Positions 17,183-25,023 of a DNA stretch of 64,000 nucleotides are shown here, piece after piece. The position numbers and the translations under genes were made by a program. Every line of letters starts with the position of its first letter. The first letter of the stretch is position 1. This DNA comes from Nocardia xishanensis NBRC 101358 (lineage in GTDB: Bacteria > Actinomycetota > Actinomycetes > Mycobacteriales > Mycobacteriaceae), in the NCBI RefSeq assembly GCF_001613365.1, contig NZ_BDCF01000018.1, positions 1 through 64,000 on the forward strand, given 5' to 3'. Below the pieces are notes generated by a model that was given only the letters and a program-made list of their open reading frames with translations, was not told the DNA's origin and did no database searches.

Positions 17183-17592
17183 GGCAGCCGGCGGATGCCC
17201 GCCGATACCTCGAGCGCCAAATCCTGGTACCCGAGCGCCAGTTCGGCGAGGCGCTCCCAATCGTCGTGCACCACCCAATCCGGTTCCGACGCCAGCGAGG
17301 CGAAGGCGCGGGCGGAGAACTGGGCGAGGCGGTCGATCACCATGCCGACGGATTCGGTGTGCATGTGCGCGCCGCCGTGCGCCGGCGGGAGTTCGGTGGC
17401 GACCCAGCGGTCGATGCCGAGCACCAGCCGCACTCGGTGCTGATCGATGTCTCCGGTGGCGTCGATTTCGGTGTTCAGTCGCTGTACGTGCAGCCCGCCG
17501 AGCGAGTAGGCGGCTTGCAGCACCGGGTGTTCGTCGCTGGGCTTGTTACGAAACGCCCTGAGCACTTGCTTTTTCGATGGCAGTGGTTCCAC
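17158..17592 (-). CDS. DUF4254-like protein of unknown function
   Basis: 144 residues from a GTG at 17592 with AGGGGG about nine bases upstream. The pattern LPSKKQVLRAF, then HPVLQAAYSLGGLHVQRL, and a later alpha-helical half resembles DUF4254 proteins common in nocardiae and streptomycetes, typically made beside XRE/DUF397-type genes. No signal peptide or membrane helix is seen. The family has no established role. It lies on the minus strand downstream of the small gene at 17731-18024 in the same direction, with 138 bases between, so the two may share a transcript. The family call is from memory of the pattern and is moderate. Confidence 0.65.
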   Translation of the reverse strand: MEPLPSKKQVLRAFRNKPSDEHPVLQAAYSLGGLHVQRLNTEIDATGDIDQHRVRLVLGIDRWVATELPPAHGGAHMHTESVGMVIDRLAQFSARAFASLASEPDWVVHDDWERLAELALGYQDLALEVSAGIRRLPYLGGPCR

Positions 17593-17730
17593 CGCGCATC
17601 CCCCTGTTCGAATCGTGGTGCGGGACAACGTTCTTGCGGGGCGAGACGCCCGAATCCGGCGCGCAGGCGGCCGGAGAAACATGCACAGTCCGGAGGCGCG
17701 ACGCAGCGAGGCAGCGCCGACCGGCCGAAT

Positions 17731-18024
17731 TCAGCGGCGACGACCGCCGCGATCGCCGAAGAAGCCGCGCGGTAGCGCCTTCTCCCAAGGCCTTTCGTTG
17801 ACCGCGAGACCGATGGCCTCCAGCGCGGTGAGACCCACGTGCGAGGCCAGATCGTTCATCAGCGCGACGGTGTCGGCCGCCTGCATCGCGGCGGCGGCCT
17901 GCTCGGTGGTCAGCATCCGGCCGCGCAGATAGGACACCACCCAAGCGTCGTCGCTGACGCGCCGCGCCTGGTGCGGCGTTCGATCGCCGACCATCCAGAA
18001 ATTACCCACAACATGCACAGACAT
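17731..18024 (-). CDS. Small protein of unknown function, 97 residues
   Basis: 97 residues from the ATG at 18024 (MSVHVVGNFW). I do not recognise a family. The middle is helical and Ala-rich (TTEQAAAAMQAADTVALMNDL) and the tail is basic (DRGGRRR). No signal peptide or transmembrane segment. It lies divergent to the XRE/DUF5753 regulator gene, sharing a 189-base promoter region, and upstream of the DUF4254-like gene in the same direction. That setting suggests control by the regulator, which is inference. Codon usage looks like that of its neighbours. Confidence 0.6.
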   Translation of the reverse strand: MSVHVVGNFWMVGDRTPHQARRVSDDAWVVSYLRGRMLTTEQAAAAMQAADTVALMNDLASHVGLTALEAIGLAVNERPWEKALPRGFFGDRGGRRR

Positions 18025-18213
18025 CCGACCCCTCGATCCCGCCGGGCGGGACCGGCCGGCGAACACCCGCGATGTGACATGAGACATACTGAGGCTAGGT
18101 GAGTATCGCGTTGCGAGTCAAGTTGACCATTCGACCGGGTTGTGCGGGCCGGTCAACGCGGGGAGTACGGTTCTCTGCACGCATCGCTAGAGCTGGAAGG
18201 ACACCATCCAACG

Positions 18214-19074
18214 ATGGCACCACTCTCGCCGACGGTCGCGCGTCGGGAACTGATGCTCCGCATCGGGCGGAGGCGCAAGCAGAACGATGTCAGTGTGTCC
18301 GCGATAGCCAGGGAACTAGGCTTCTCGATCTCCTACTGGTCGAAGGTGGAAAAGGAGCACGTCCTCGCCGAATCGAAACTGGACGAGCTGATGAAGCTGC
18401 TCGATTTCGACGAGGCGGAACGCCAAGAGCTGCACGAACTTCGCGACGTCGCCAGGCAGCGTGGCTGGTGGACGAACTACTCCGGGCTGCTTTCCGACGA
18501 GATCAGCCGCCTGTACGGCCTCGAACACGGCGCCGACAGTGCGCGCACCTACGAAAGCATCCTGATTCCAGGCCTTTTGCAGACCGCCGACTACGCACGC
18601 GCGCTCATCGCGAACGATCGCGCGCGGATCCGCCAAGTCGAGATCGACCGGCTGGTGGAGATCCGGCTGCGCCGCCAGCAGCGGCTGAAGGGCGCGGAAC
18701 CGTTGCGGCTCACCGCGATCGTCAACGAGGCCGCGCTGTCCCAGCAGATCGGCGGCCCCGAGGTCATGTCGGACCAAGTACGTCACCTCGCCGCGCTCAT
18801 CGAGGAGCACGTGGAGACCTTGGACCTGCGCGTCATTCCGTTCGAGGCGACCGGCGGCGGGTTGCTCGGCGGGGCGACGTTCCATCTGCTCGGCTTCGAC
18901 AAGTCGGTGATGCCCGATGTCGCGTGGACCGAGACGCTGGTCCACCACGCCGTCATCGAGGAGACCGAGCCGGTGCGCCACCTCGATACCTTGTTCGCGA
19001 ACGCTTTGGCCGAACAAGCACTTTCGCGCGAGGAGTCGCTGTCGGTGCTGGAAAGCAAGATTTCCGGCGGGTAG
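18214..19074 (+). CDS. XRE-family regulator with DUF5753 domain (Scr1-type)
   Basis: 286 residues from the ATG at 18214. The N-terminal lambda-repressor-like helix-turn-helix (about 10-65) includes VSAIARELGFSISYWSKVE. The remainder is DUF5753, with the hallmark ESILIPGLLQTADYARAL and, later, RRQQRLKG and VTWTET-like WTETLVHH. Such proteins are plentiful in actinobacteria, where they almost always sit directly before a small DUF397 gene, as here (25 bases). The pair is often described as toxin-antitoxin-like or developmental signalling; its biochemical role is not settled. The start choice drops 24 upstream in-frame residues that do not match the family. Confidence 0.88.
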   Translation: MAPLSPTVARRELMLRIGRRRKQNDVSVSAIARELGFSISYWSKVEKEHVLAESKLDELMKLLDFDEAERQELHELRDVARQRGWWTNYSGLLSDEISRLYGLEHGADSARTYESILIPGLLQTADYARALIANDRARIRQVEIDRLVEIRLRRQQRLKGAEPLRLTAIVNEAALSQQIGGPEVMSDQVRHLAALIEEHVETLDLRVIPFEATGGGLLGGATFHLLGFDKSVMPDVAWTETLVHHAVIEETEPVRHLDTLFANALAEQALSREESLSVLESKISGG

Positions 19075-19099
19075 CGATTCCGGCACGTAGCATCGCGGC

Positions 19100-19318
19100 A
19101 TGAACAGCATGTCGTCAGCCGGGACGGGCTGGTTCAAGTCGTCGCATTCCAGCGATTCCGTGGCTTGCGTGCAGGTCAAGTTCGAGCCGGGCCGGGTGCT
19201 GATCCGGGACACCAAGTACCGTGGCGTGCGGGACCGGCGGCCGATGCTCACCTGCTCGCCCGCGGACTGGGCCGCGCTCACCGCGGGCATTCGGGCGGGC
19301 GAATTCGACCGCCGCTGA
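19100..19318 (+). CDS. DUF397 protein, partner of the XRE/DUF5753 regulator
   Basis: 72 residues. The family pattern is clear: GWFKSSHSS at 10-18, then a cysteine and valines (VACVQV), VLIRDTK, and a final WAALTAGIRAG. DUF397 proteins are small cytoplasmic partners of XRE/DUF5753 regulators. It starts 25 bases after the regulator's stop in the same direction, so co-transcription is likely. No further gene of the set follows; the next 230 bases are non-coding and hold a GC-rich hairpin that may end the transcript. Confidence 0.88.
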   Translation: MNSMSSAGTGWFKSSHSSDSVACVQVKFEPGRVLIRDTKYRGVRDRRPMLTCSPADWAALTAGIRAGEFDRR

Positions 19319-19400
19319 ACTTGGTTCACAGCCGACTCCCAGCCACGGCACCGCCGATCTCGAGGTGGGCGGCCGAGGATCGACACCGTCGATGAACGGA

Positions 19401-19430
19401 AGGCCCCGCGGCGCTCCACGCGGGGGGCCT
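19401..19430 (+). terminator. Possible terminator hairpin after the DUF397 gene
   Basis: CCCCGCG and CGCGGGG pair over an 8-base loop, extended after a 2-base bulge by AGG/CCT. It lies 83 bases past the DUF397 stop. No clear U-tract follows, so this is a moderate call. Confidence 0.4.
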
Positions 19431-19549
19431 CCACTTCCCTTCGCGACACGGTCGCTCACTGCCCTGAGCACCACACCGCCGGTCCGGCGGCGCCGCCCCT
19501 CGCAGGCGCCGCCGGCCCGCACTACGGGCGAGTCGGCGTCGGCTTCGGT

Positions 19550-19879
19550 TCAGTCCGCCTCGGGCAGCGGTTCGGCCAGCGGCCAGCCACCCGCCGCGAG
19601 ATGCGCGGCGACCCTCTCGACATCCCGCTGATCCGGCTGTTCCATGGCGATTCTGGCGATCGCGGCCACGATGTCGTCGTGCCCGATCTCGGAGTCGGGA
19701 TTGCCGCTCGCCAACTCCTCGGCGATGGCGGCCACCTCGTAATCGGTGAGGTGGCGATGCAGCACCGCGAACAGCGCGACGTAATCCGACTGCGGAATGC
19801 CCTGCGGGTATCCGGCGCGCAGCCAGCCGATGACGCGGCCGAGGACCTTGGGCCGGGAGGTTTGCGTGTGATCGGTCAA
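19550..19879 (-). CDS. DUF3349 family protein
   Basis: 109 residues from a TTG at 19879, preceded by GAAGGG at a suitable distance. The pattern VIGWLRAGYPQGIPQSDYVALFAVLHR, then a run ending VAAHLAAGGWPLAEPL, is the DUF3349 family of mycolic-acid actinobacteria. In Mycobacterium tuberculosis the phosphate-transporter gene pitA is followed by a conserved membrane protein and a DUF3349 protein in the same order, and the same trio stands here. The function is unknown. It begins 11 bases after the small membrane-protein gene, so the three genes look like one operon. Confidence 0.82.
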   Translation of the reverse strand: MTDHTQTSRPKVLGRVIGWLRAGYPQGIPQSDYVALFAVLHRHLTDYEVAAIAEELASGNPDSEIGHDDIVAAIARIAMEQPDQRDVERVAAHLAAGGWPLAEPLPEAD

Positions 19880-19890
19880 TGCAGCGCCCT

Positions 19891-20175
19891 TCAGGACTGT
19901 CCGAACAGGTGAATGCCGAACTTGGCGGCGAGGAACGCCTTCGCGGTGTAGAGGATTCCGGTGACGATCGCGAGGACGATCAGCGCGAAACACGCGTAGG
20001 CGCCGGCCAGTGCCGGGTAGTTCCTTCGGGCGACGCTGCCGTCCCGGCCAACGGTATCGGCCGAAGACCACAGCCGCACCCCGACCGCGAAGACGATCGG
20101 CAGCCCGGCCCCCAGGATCAGGGACACCGCGACCACCTTCCACAGCGAATTCAGGTTCGTGACGAGCGTATGCAC
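19891..20175 (-). CDS. Small two-helix membrane protein of the pitA operon
   Basis: 94 residues, with two predicted membrane helices at about 14-34 (VVAVSLILGAGLPIVFAVGV) and 55-75 (YPALAGAYACFALIVLAIV) joined by a polar loop. No known catalytic motif. It is placed between pitA (9 bases away) and the DUF3349 gene (11 bases), as in mycobacteria. Its conserved position suggests an accessory part in phosphate uptake or its control, but that is inference only. Confidence 0.78.
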   Translation of the reverse strand: MHTLVTNLNSLWKVVAVSLILGAGLPIVFAVGVRLWSSADTVGRDGSVARRNYPALAGAYACFALIVLAIVTGILYTAKAFLAAKFGIHLFGQS

Positions 20176-20184
20176 TGCTGCTCC

Positions 20185-21534
20185 CTAGAGCTGGGCCGAA
20201 CGGGTGGGCGGATGCGCGGGCGTGGCGGGGCCGCCATTGCTTGGTTGGACGTCGTGCGCGCGATCGTCACCCGGGTGGCCGTTGCGCGGTCGGATCTCGT
20301 GCGGTTGATCGCCACGGGGTCGATCTTCACCGCGCGGTTCGTCGCCGGGCTTCGCGGCGCCTGCGGCGACCGTCGGCGTGTCCGAAGGCCCTGGCGCGTC
20401 GCCGCCCGGCCACTCGTTGACGTTGGTGGTGTCGACCGGGTTGCGACGAGACCGCAGCCACATCGCCGCGGCAAGCACGACGAGAAGTCCGAACACCACC
20501 AGCACGCCGGGCAGGCCGCCGATGAAATGCGCGATGGCCCAGCAAATCGCGCCCGCCAGACCGGCCAGCGGCAGCGTGAGCAGCCATGCCACGACCATCC
20601 GTCCCATCACCGACCAGCGCACCTCGGCGCCTTTGCCGAGCCCGCTGCCCAGGATGGAACCGGTCGCCGTCTGGGTGGTCGAGAGCGGCAGCCCGAAGTG
20701 GGCCGAGGTGAGGATGATCGCGGCGGAGGAGGACTCGGCGGCCAGTCCCTGCGGCGACTCGATCTCCACCAGCCCCTTGCCGAGGGTGCGGATGATCCGC
20801 CAGCCGCCGAGATAGGTGCCCGCGGCGATGGCCACCGCGCACGCCGCCATCACCCACAGCGGCATCTCGTCGTTCTTGGTGAGCGTCCCGTGCGCGACCA
20901 GCGCGAGGAAGATGACACCCATCGTCTTCTGCGCGTCGTTGGTGCCGTGCGCGAGGGAGACCAGCGAGGCCGAACCGATCTGTCCCCAGCGGAAGCCCGC
21001 CTTGACCTTATCTTCGTCGGACTTCGCGGTGATCCGGTAGACCCATCGGGTGCCGACGGCCGAGACCAGGGCGGCGACCACCGGGGCGAGCACCGCGGGC
21101 AGCACGATCTTGGTGAGCACGCCGTCGGAGCCGGACGCCCAGATCACCCCGCCCCAGCCGAGCGAGGCGATGGTGGCGCCGATGAGGCCGCCGAACAGCG
21201 CGTGCGAGGAACTCGACGGCAGGCCGAACAGCCAGGTCAGCAAATTCCACAGGATGCCGCCGACCAAACCGGCCAGGACGATGATCAGCAGATCGTGTCC
21301 GCTCACCGCACCGAGCTGCACGATGCCTTTGGCCACCGTGGCCGCCACCTCGACCGAGAGAAACGCGCCGATCAGGTTCAACACCGCCGAGACCGCGACG
21401 GCGACCCGCGGCCGCAGCGCGCCGGTCGCGATGGACGTCGCCATGGCGTTCGCCGTGTCGTGAAAGCCGTTGGTGAAATCGAAAGCGAGTGCCGTGACTA
21501 TCACGATCAGCAGAACCAGTAATTCGACGGTCAC
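20185..21534 (-). CDS. pitA: Low-affinity inorganic phosphate transporter
   Basis: 449 residues from a GTG at 21534 with GGAG upstream. The two PiT family signatures are present: FDFTNGFHDTANAM near residue 18 and LAHGTNDAQKTMGVIF near 220. About ten membrane helices lead to a last helix around 375-395, followed by a polar, proline- and histidine-containing cytoplasmic tail of about 60 residues that is longer than needed for transport. PiT carriers bring in metal-phosphate complexes by proton symport. It is the first gene of a three-gene operon with the small membrane protein and DUF3349 protein. Confidence 0.9.
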   Translation of the reverse strand: MTVELLVLLIVIVTALAFDFTNGFHDTANAMATSIATGALRPRVAVAVSAVLNLIGAFLSVEVAATVAKGIVQLGAVSGHDLLIIVLAGLVGGILWNLLTWLFGLPSSSSHALFGGLIGATIASLGWGGVIWASGSDGVLTKIVLPAVLAPVVAALVSAVGTRWVYRITAKSDEDKVKAGFRWGQIGSASLVSLAHGTNDAQKTMGVIFLALVAHGTLTKNDEMPLWVMAACAVAIAAGTYLGGWRIIRTLGKGLVEIESPQGLAAESSSAAIILTSAHFGLPLSTTQTATGSILGSGLGKGAEVRWSVMGRMVVAWLLTLPLAGLAGAICWAIAHFIGGLPGVLVVFGLLVVLAAAMWLRSRRNPVDTTNVNEWPGGDAPGPSDTPTVAAGAAKPGDEPRGEDRPRGDQPHEIRPRNGHPGDDRAHDVQPSNGGPATPAHPPTRSAQL

Positions 21535-21747
21535 GACTCCAGTGTGAGGCACCGCCGGTGCCGATTGCCATGCGGTAACCGCCTGCCGGACAGCCATCCG
21601 GATGCGCTAGCGTGGACGCCCGTGGTGGCGCCCGGCGCGGTCGTGAACCGCGAACCGCGCTTGTGACCTGGTCAGACGCTCAGCGACGACCGGAGGACAT
21701 CGAACCGGCGCGGCCGCGGTGGACTCGATCGTCGACGCGCCGCAGAC

Positions 21748-23322
21748 CTACGGCAGCAGCGCGCGGACGGCGTCGATGGTGTCGGCGTCGATGGGCTCTT
21801 TGTCGGGCCGATACCGGACGACGCGAGCGAACCGAAGCGCGACGCCGCCGGGATAGCGCGGACTCACCTGGACGCCGTCCAGAGCGATCTCCACGACCAG
21901 CTCCGGCCAGAGGTAGACGGTGTGCTGGTCGCGAGAGCGCTCGTGGCGCGGGAACTCGGCGGTCTGCCACTGCAACAACGCGTCGGTGAGGCCCTTGAAC
22001 GTCTTGCCGACCATGACGGGCTCACCGGTCATCGGGTCGCGCGCGCCTAGATGCAGATTCGACAGATAACCGGTCCGGCGGCCGTAGCCCCACTCCGCGC
22101 CGAGCACGATCAGGTCCATGGTGTGCGTCGGCTTGATCTTCAGCCAGGCGCGGCCACGGCGACCGGCGGCGTACGGCGCGGTCAGCGACTTGACCATCAC
22201 GCCCTCGTGCCCGGCGGCCAGCGCGCCGTCGAAGTATTCGGCGGCGGCCTCCGCGTCGGGCCGGATCAGCGCGGGAATGGTGTGCTCGCCCGCCACCTGC
22301 GACAGCGCGGCGCGCCGCTCCGAGAGCGGGGCGTCGAGCAGGTCCCGGCCGTCCAGATGCAGGCAGTCGAAGAAGTACGGGTGGAGCAACAGCTCCCTGG
22401 TCGAGCTCACCGCGGGAACCAGCGGCCCTGCGGCGGCGCCGGGCGGCAGTTTCGCCTCACCGCTCGGATCGGCGGTGGCGAAGCGGCTCATGGTCTCCTG
22501 GAACGGCCGTGGCCGCCCGGAATCGTTGAGCGCCAAGGTCTCCCCGTCGAGCACGACGCTGGTGCACCGCAGCCCCGCGACGAGCCGCACCAGTTCGGGC
22601 ACGCCGGCGGTGATGTCGCGCAAGGTCCTGGTGAAGACGCGGACGTCGGTCCCGTCGCGGTGCACTTGGATTCGCGCGCCGTCCAGCTTGTGCTCGACGC
22701 TGACCTCGCCGTCGAACTCGTCCATCGCCTCGTCGAGCGCCGAACCCGGTGAGGCGAGCATCGGCTGGATCGGCCTGCCCACCTCGAGCCGGAACGCGGC
22801 GAGCGCCTCCGCCCCTCCGGTCAGCGCCGCGGCGGCGGTGACCGGCAGCTGCCCGGAGAGCATGTACGCGCGCCGGACCTGATCGACGGGCACCGCGGCG
22901 GCCGCGGCGACCGCCTCTGCGACGAGCGCGGTCAGCGCGCCCTGCCGGATCTCGCCGGTGAGCAAGCGCAACAGGAACGACTGCTCGGCGGCAGTGGCCG
23001 AAGACCACAGCGTGGTCAGCAGCTCCTTACGCCGGTTGGCCGATCCCTTTCCCGCGACGGTGGCCAGTTCGCCGAATACCTTGTCGACCGCCGCGACCGA
23101 TAGCGTCGCCACCGGTGACGGCGTACCGTCCAGCCCGGTCAGGGTGCGCCAGCCGGTGCCGATGCGGCCCTGGCGCAACTCGCCCGAGACCCACGCGACA
23201 ACGGGCGCGAGCTCGTCCGGCGCGGCCGCGCCGAGCAGCTCCGCCAGCGCGGCCACCTTCGTTTTACGGGACCGAGTCGCGCGAACGGTCTCCGATGTCT
23301 CAACGACTTCCGAGAACAGCAC
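21748..23322 (-). CDS. ligB: ATP-dependent DNA ligase, LigB type
   Basis: 524 residues from a GTG at 23322. An N-terminal DNA-binding domain (about 1-190) is followed by the nucleotidyltransferase core: the adenylated lysine Lys212 in EHKLDG (motif I), a glutamate in VLDGETLAL (motif III area), HEGVMVKSL (motif IV) and WLKIKP (motif V), then an OB domain ending VRYRPDKEPID. The length and order match actinobacterial LigB, one of several ATP-dependent ligases in addition to the essential NAD-dependent LigA. It seals nicks in DNA; a repair role is usual. It diverges from ramB with about 90 bases between. Confidence 0.9.
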   Translation of the reverse strand: MLFSEVVETSETVRATRSRKTKVAALAELLGAAAPDELAPVVAWVSGELRQGRIGTGWRTLTGLDGTPSPVATLSVAAVDKVFGELATVAGKGSANRRKELLTTLWSSATAAEQSFLLRLLTGEIRQGALTALVAEAVAAAAAVPVDQVRRAYMLSGQLPVTAAAALTGGAEALAAFRLEVGRPIQPMLASPGSALDEAMDEFDGEVSVEHKLDGARIQVHRDGTDVRVFTRTLRDITAGVPELVRLVAGLRCTSVVLDGETLALNDSGRPRPFQETMSRFATADPSGEAKLPPGAAAGPLVPAVSSTRELLLHPYFFDCLHLDGRDLLDAPLSERRAALSQVAGEHTIPALIRPDAEAAAEYFDGALAAGHEGVMVKSLTAPYAAGRRGRAWLKIKPTHTMDLIVLGAEWGYGRRTGYLSNLHLGARDPMTGEPVMVGKTFKGLTDALLQWQTAEFPRHERSRDQHTVYLWPELVVEIALDGVQVSPRYPGGVALRFARVVRYRPDKEPIDADTIDAVRALLP

Positions 23323-23385
23323 CCTTCGACGGTAACCCGAGGCTGTGACATATTGCTCAGCTCCACTGTTAATTTCCATTGGCAA

Positions 23386-23400
23386 GGCTGCGAAACAGCC
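23386..23400. promoter_or_regulatory. Small inverted repeat just upstream of ramB
   Basis: GGCTG - CGAAA - CAGCC lies 14 bases before the ramB ATG, within the ligB/ramB divergent region. RamB proteins are known to autoregulate by binding TTTGC-like motifs; this repeat is only a loose candidate. A second GGCTG stands at 23341. Confidence 0.25.
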
Positions 23401-23414
23401 CATAAACTGGACAT

Positions 23415-24821
23415 ATGGCCAAAACGTACGTCGGCGCGCGCCTCCGTCAGCTGCGCACCGAGCGAGGGTTGAGCCAGGTCTCGCTCGCCCAGAAGCTGGA
23501 GATCTCGGCCAGCTACCTGAACCAGATCGAGCACGATGTGCGCCCGCTCACCGTGCCCGTGCTGCTGAAGATCAGCGAGGTCTTCGGCGTCGACGCGACC
23601 TTCTTCTCCTCCGCCGACGACACCCGGCTCATCGCCGAGCTGCAAGAGGTCGTCATGGATCAGGAGCTCGGCATCGAGGCCGATACCCAGGAGATCGCCG
23701 ACATGGTCTCCGCGCATCCGAGCCTTGCCCGCGCGATGGTCGCCATGCACAACCGTTACCGCAACACCAGCGCCCAGCTCGCGGCCGCCACCGAGGACCG
23801 CTTCGCCGACGGCGCGGGCAGCGCCACCATCAGCAAGCCGCACGAGGAAGTGCGCGACTACTTCTATCAGCGGCAGAATTACATCCACGAATTGGACACC
23901 GCCGCAGAGGAACTCACGGCCCGCATCCGGTTCCACGGCGGCGACGTGCCCAGCGAGATCGCGAGCAGGCTGCGCTCGCACGACGTGAAGATCCTGGAGC
24001 GCATCGATCTCGGCGAGGGCGTGCTGCACCGCTACGACACCGAGTCCAGGGTGCTCGAGATCGCTCCGCACCTTTCCGGCGGCCAGCGCACCTTCAAGCT
24101 CGCCGCCGAGCTCGCCTACTTCGAGTGCGGCGATCTGCTCGAAAAGCTGGTGGAAGAGGGCAATTTCGCGTCCGAGGACACCCGCAGGCTGGCGATGCTC
24201 GGCTTGGCCAACTACTTCGCCGCGGCCACCGTCTTGCCCTACACGCATTTTCACGAGGTGGCCGAGGACTTCCGCTACGACATCGAGCGGCTCTCGGCGT
24301 TCTTCAGCCAGAGCTACGAGACCATCTGCCATCGGCTGTCCACGCTGCAACGGCCCAAGCTGCGCGGTGTTCCGTTCTCCTTCGTCCGGGTCGACCGGGC
24401 GGGCAATATGTCCAAGCGCCAGTCCGCCACCGGTTTCCACTTCTCCTCCAGCGGCGGCACCTGCCCGCTGTGGAACGTCTACGAGACCTTCGCCTACCCC
24501 GGCAAGATCATGACCCAGATCGCGCAGATGCCCGACGGACGCAAGTACCTCTGGATCGCCCGCACCGTCGAGCGGCGCGCCACACGCTACGGCCAGCCGA
24601 GCAAGACCTTCGCGATCGGCCTCGGCTGCGAACTGCGCCATGCGGGCCGGGTCGTCTACGCCGACGGCATCGACCTCGACGAGGTGCAGCCGACCCCGAT
24701 CGGCGCCGGCTGCCGCGTCTGCGAGCGCGCCAATTGCCCGCAGCGCGCCTTCCCCCCGCTCGGCAAGGTGCTCGACATCAGCGAGCACCGCAGTTCGGTC
24801 TCGCCCTACGTGCTGAAATGA
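23415..24821 (+). CDS. ramB: RamB-type acyl-CoA-responsive transcriptional regulator
   Basis: 468 residues. An XRE-type helix-turn-helix at about 8-62 (LRTERGLSQVSLAQKLEISA, SYLNQIEHD) is followed by an IrrE-like middle domain and a C-terminal DUF2083-type domain with a cysteine cluster CRVCERANC near 435. This is the RamB/PrpR/ScfR architecture. RamB represses acetate and glyoxylate genes in Corynebacterium and mycobacteria, and short-chain acyl-CoA is sensed by relatives. A dihydrolipoamide dehydrogenase gene, close to ramB in M. tuberculosis, lies 15 kb away here. A RamB paralogue such as PrpR is the alternative, but there is no methylcitrate cluster nearby. Confidence 0.85.
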   Translation: MAKTYVGARLRQLRTERGLSQVSLAQKLEISASYLNQIEHDVRPLTVPVLLKISEVFGVDATFFSSADDTRLIAELQEVVMDQELGIEADTQEIADMVSAHPSLARAMVAMHNRYRNTSAQLAAATEDRFADGAGSATISKPHEEVRDYFYQRQNYIHELDTAAEELTARIRFHGGDVPSEIASRLRSHDVKILERIDLGEGVLHRYDTESRVLEIAPHLSGGQRTFKLAAELAYFECGDLLEKLVEEGNFASEDTRRLAMLGLANYFAAATVLPYTHFHEVAEDFRYDIERLSAFFSQSYETICHRLSTLQRPKLRGVPFSFVRVDRAGNMSKRQSATGFHFSSSGGTCPLWNVYETFAYPGKIMTQIAQMPDGRKYLWIARTVERRATRYGQPSKTFAIGLGCELRHAGRVVYADGIDLDEVQPTPIGAGCRVCERANCPQRAFPPLGKVLDISEHRSSVSPYVLK

Positions 24822-24907
24822 CTTCCGCCACTTGATCAGCGGTCATCGCCGAGCCCGAGTCTGCCAACCCGCCACAGTCCCACCACTGACGTTCCCACAT
24901 ATCGCGT

Positions 24908-24944
24908 GTACGCCTCACACAGGCGGTGCCTATGTGAGGCGTAC
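24908..24944. terminator. Bidirectional terminator-like hairpin between ramB and the MFS gene
   Basis: Perfect 12-bp arms GTACGCCTCACA and TGTGAGGCGTAC, then one mismatch and four more pairs AGGC/GCCT around a GGT loop. It lies between two convergent 3' ends. No U-tract follows, as is common for terminator hairpins in high-GC actinobacteria. A similar hairpin is at 42420-42451. Confidence 0.6.
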
Positions 24945-25023
24945 GGAATGCGTGTGACGTTGAAATCACTTGCGGCACATCGAGGGAGCGCGGCTTCGGA
25001 GCGGTGGCACCGCGAGCCTCAGG

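Noticed and set aside
19879..21522. 547-codon plus-strand frame opposite pitA
   Set aside because: Antisense reading of pitA; Arg/Gly/His-rich, no domain pattern.
23139..24788. 549-codon minus-strand frame opposite ramB
   Set aside because: Antisense shadow of ramB with low-complexity composition.
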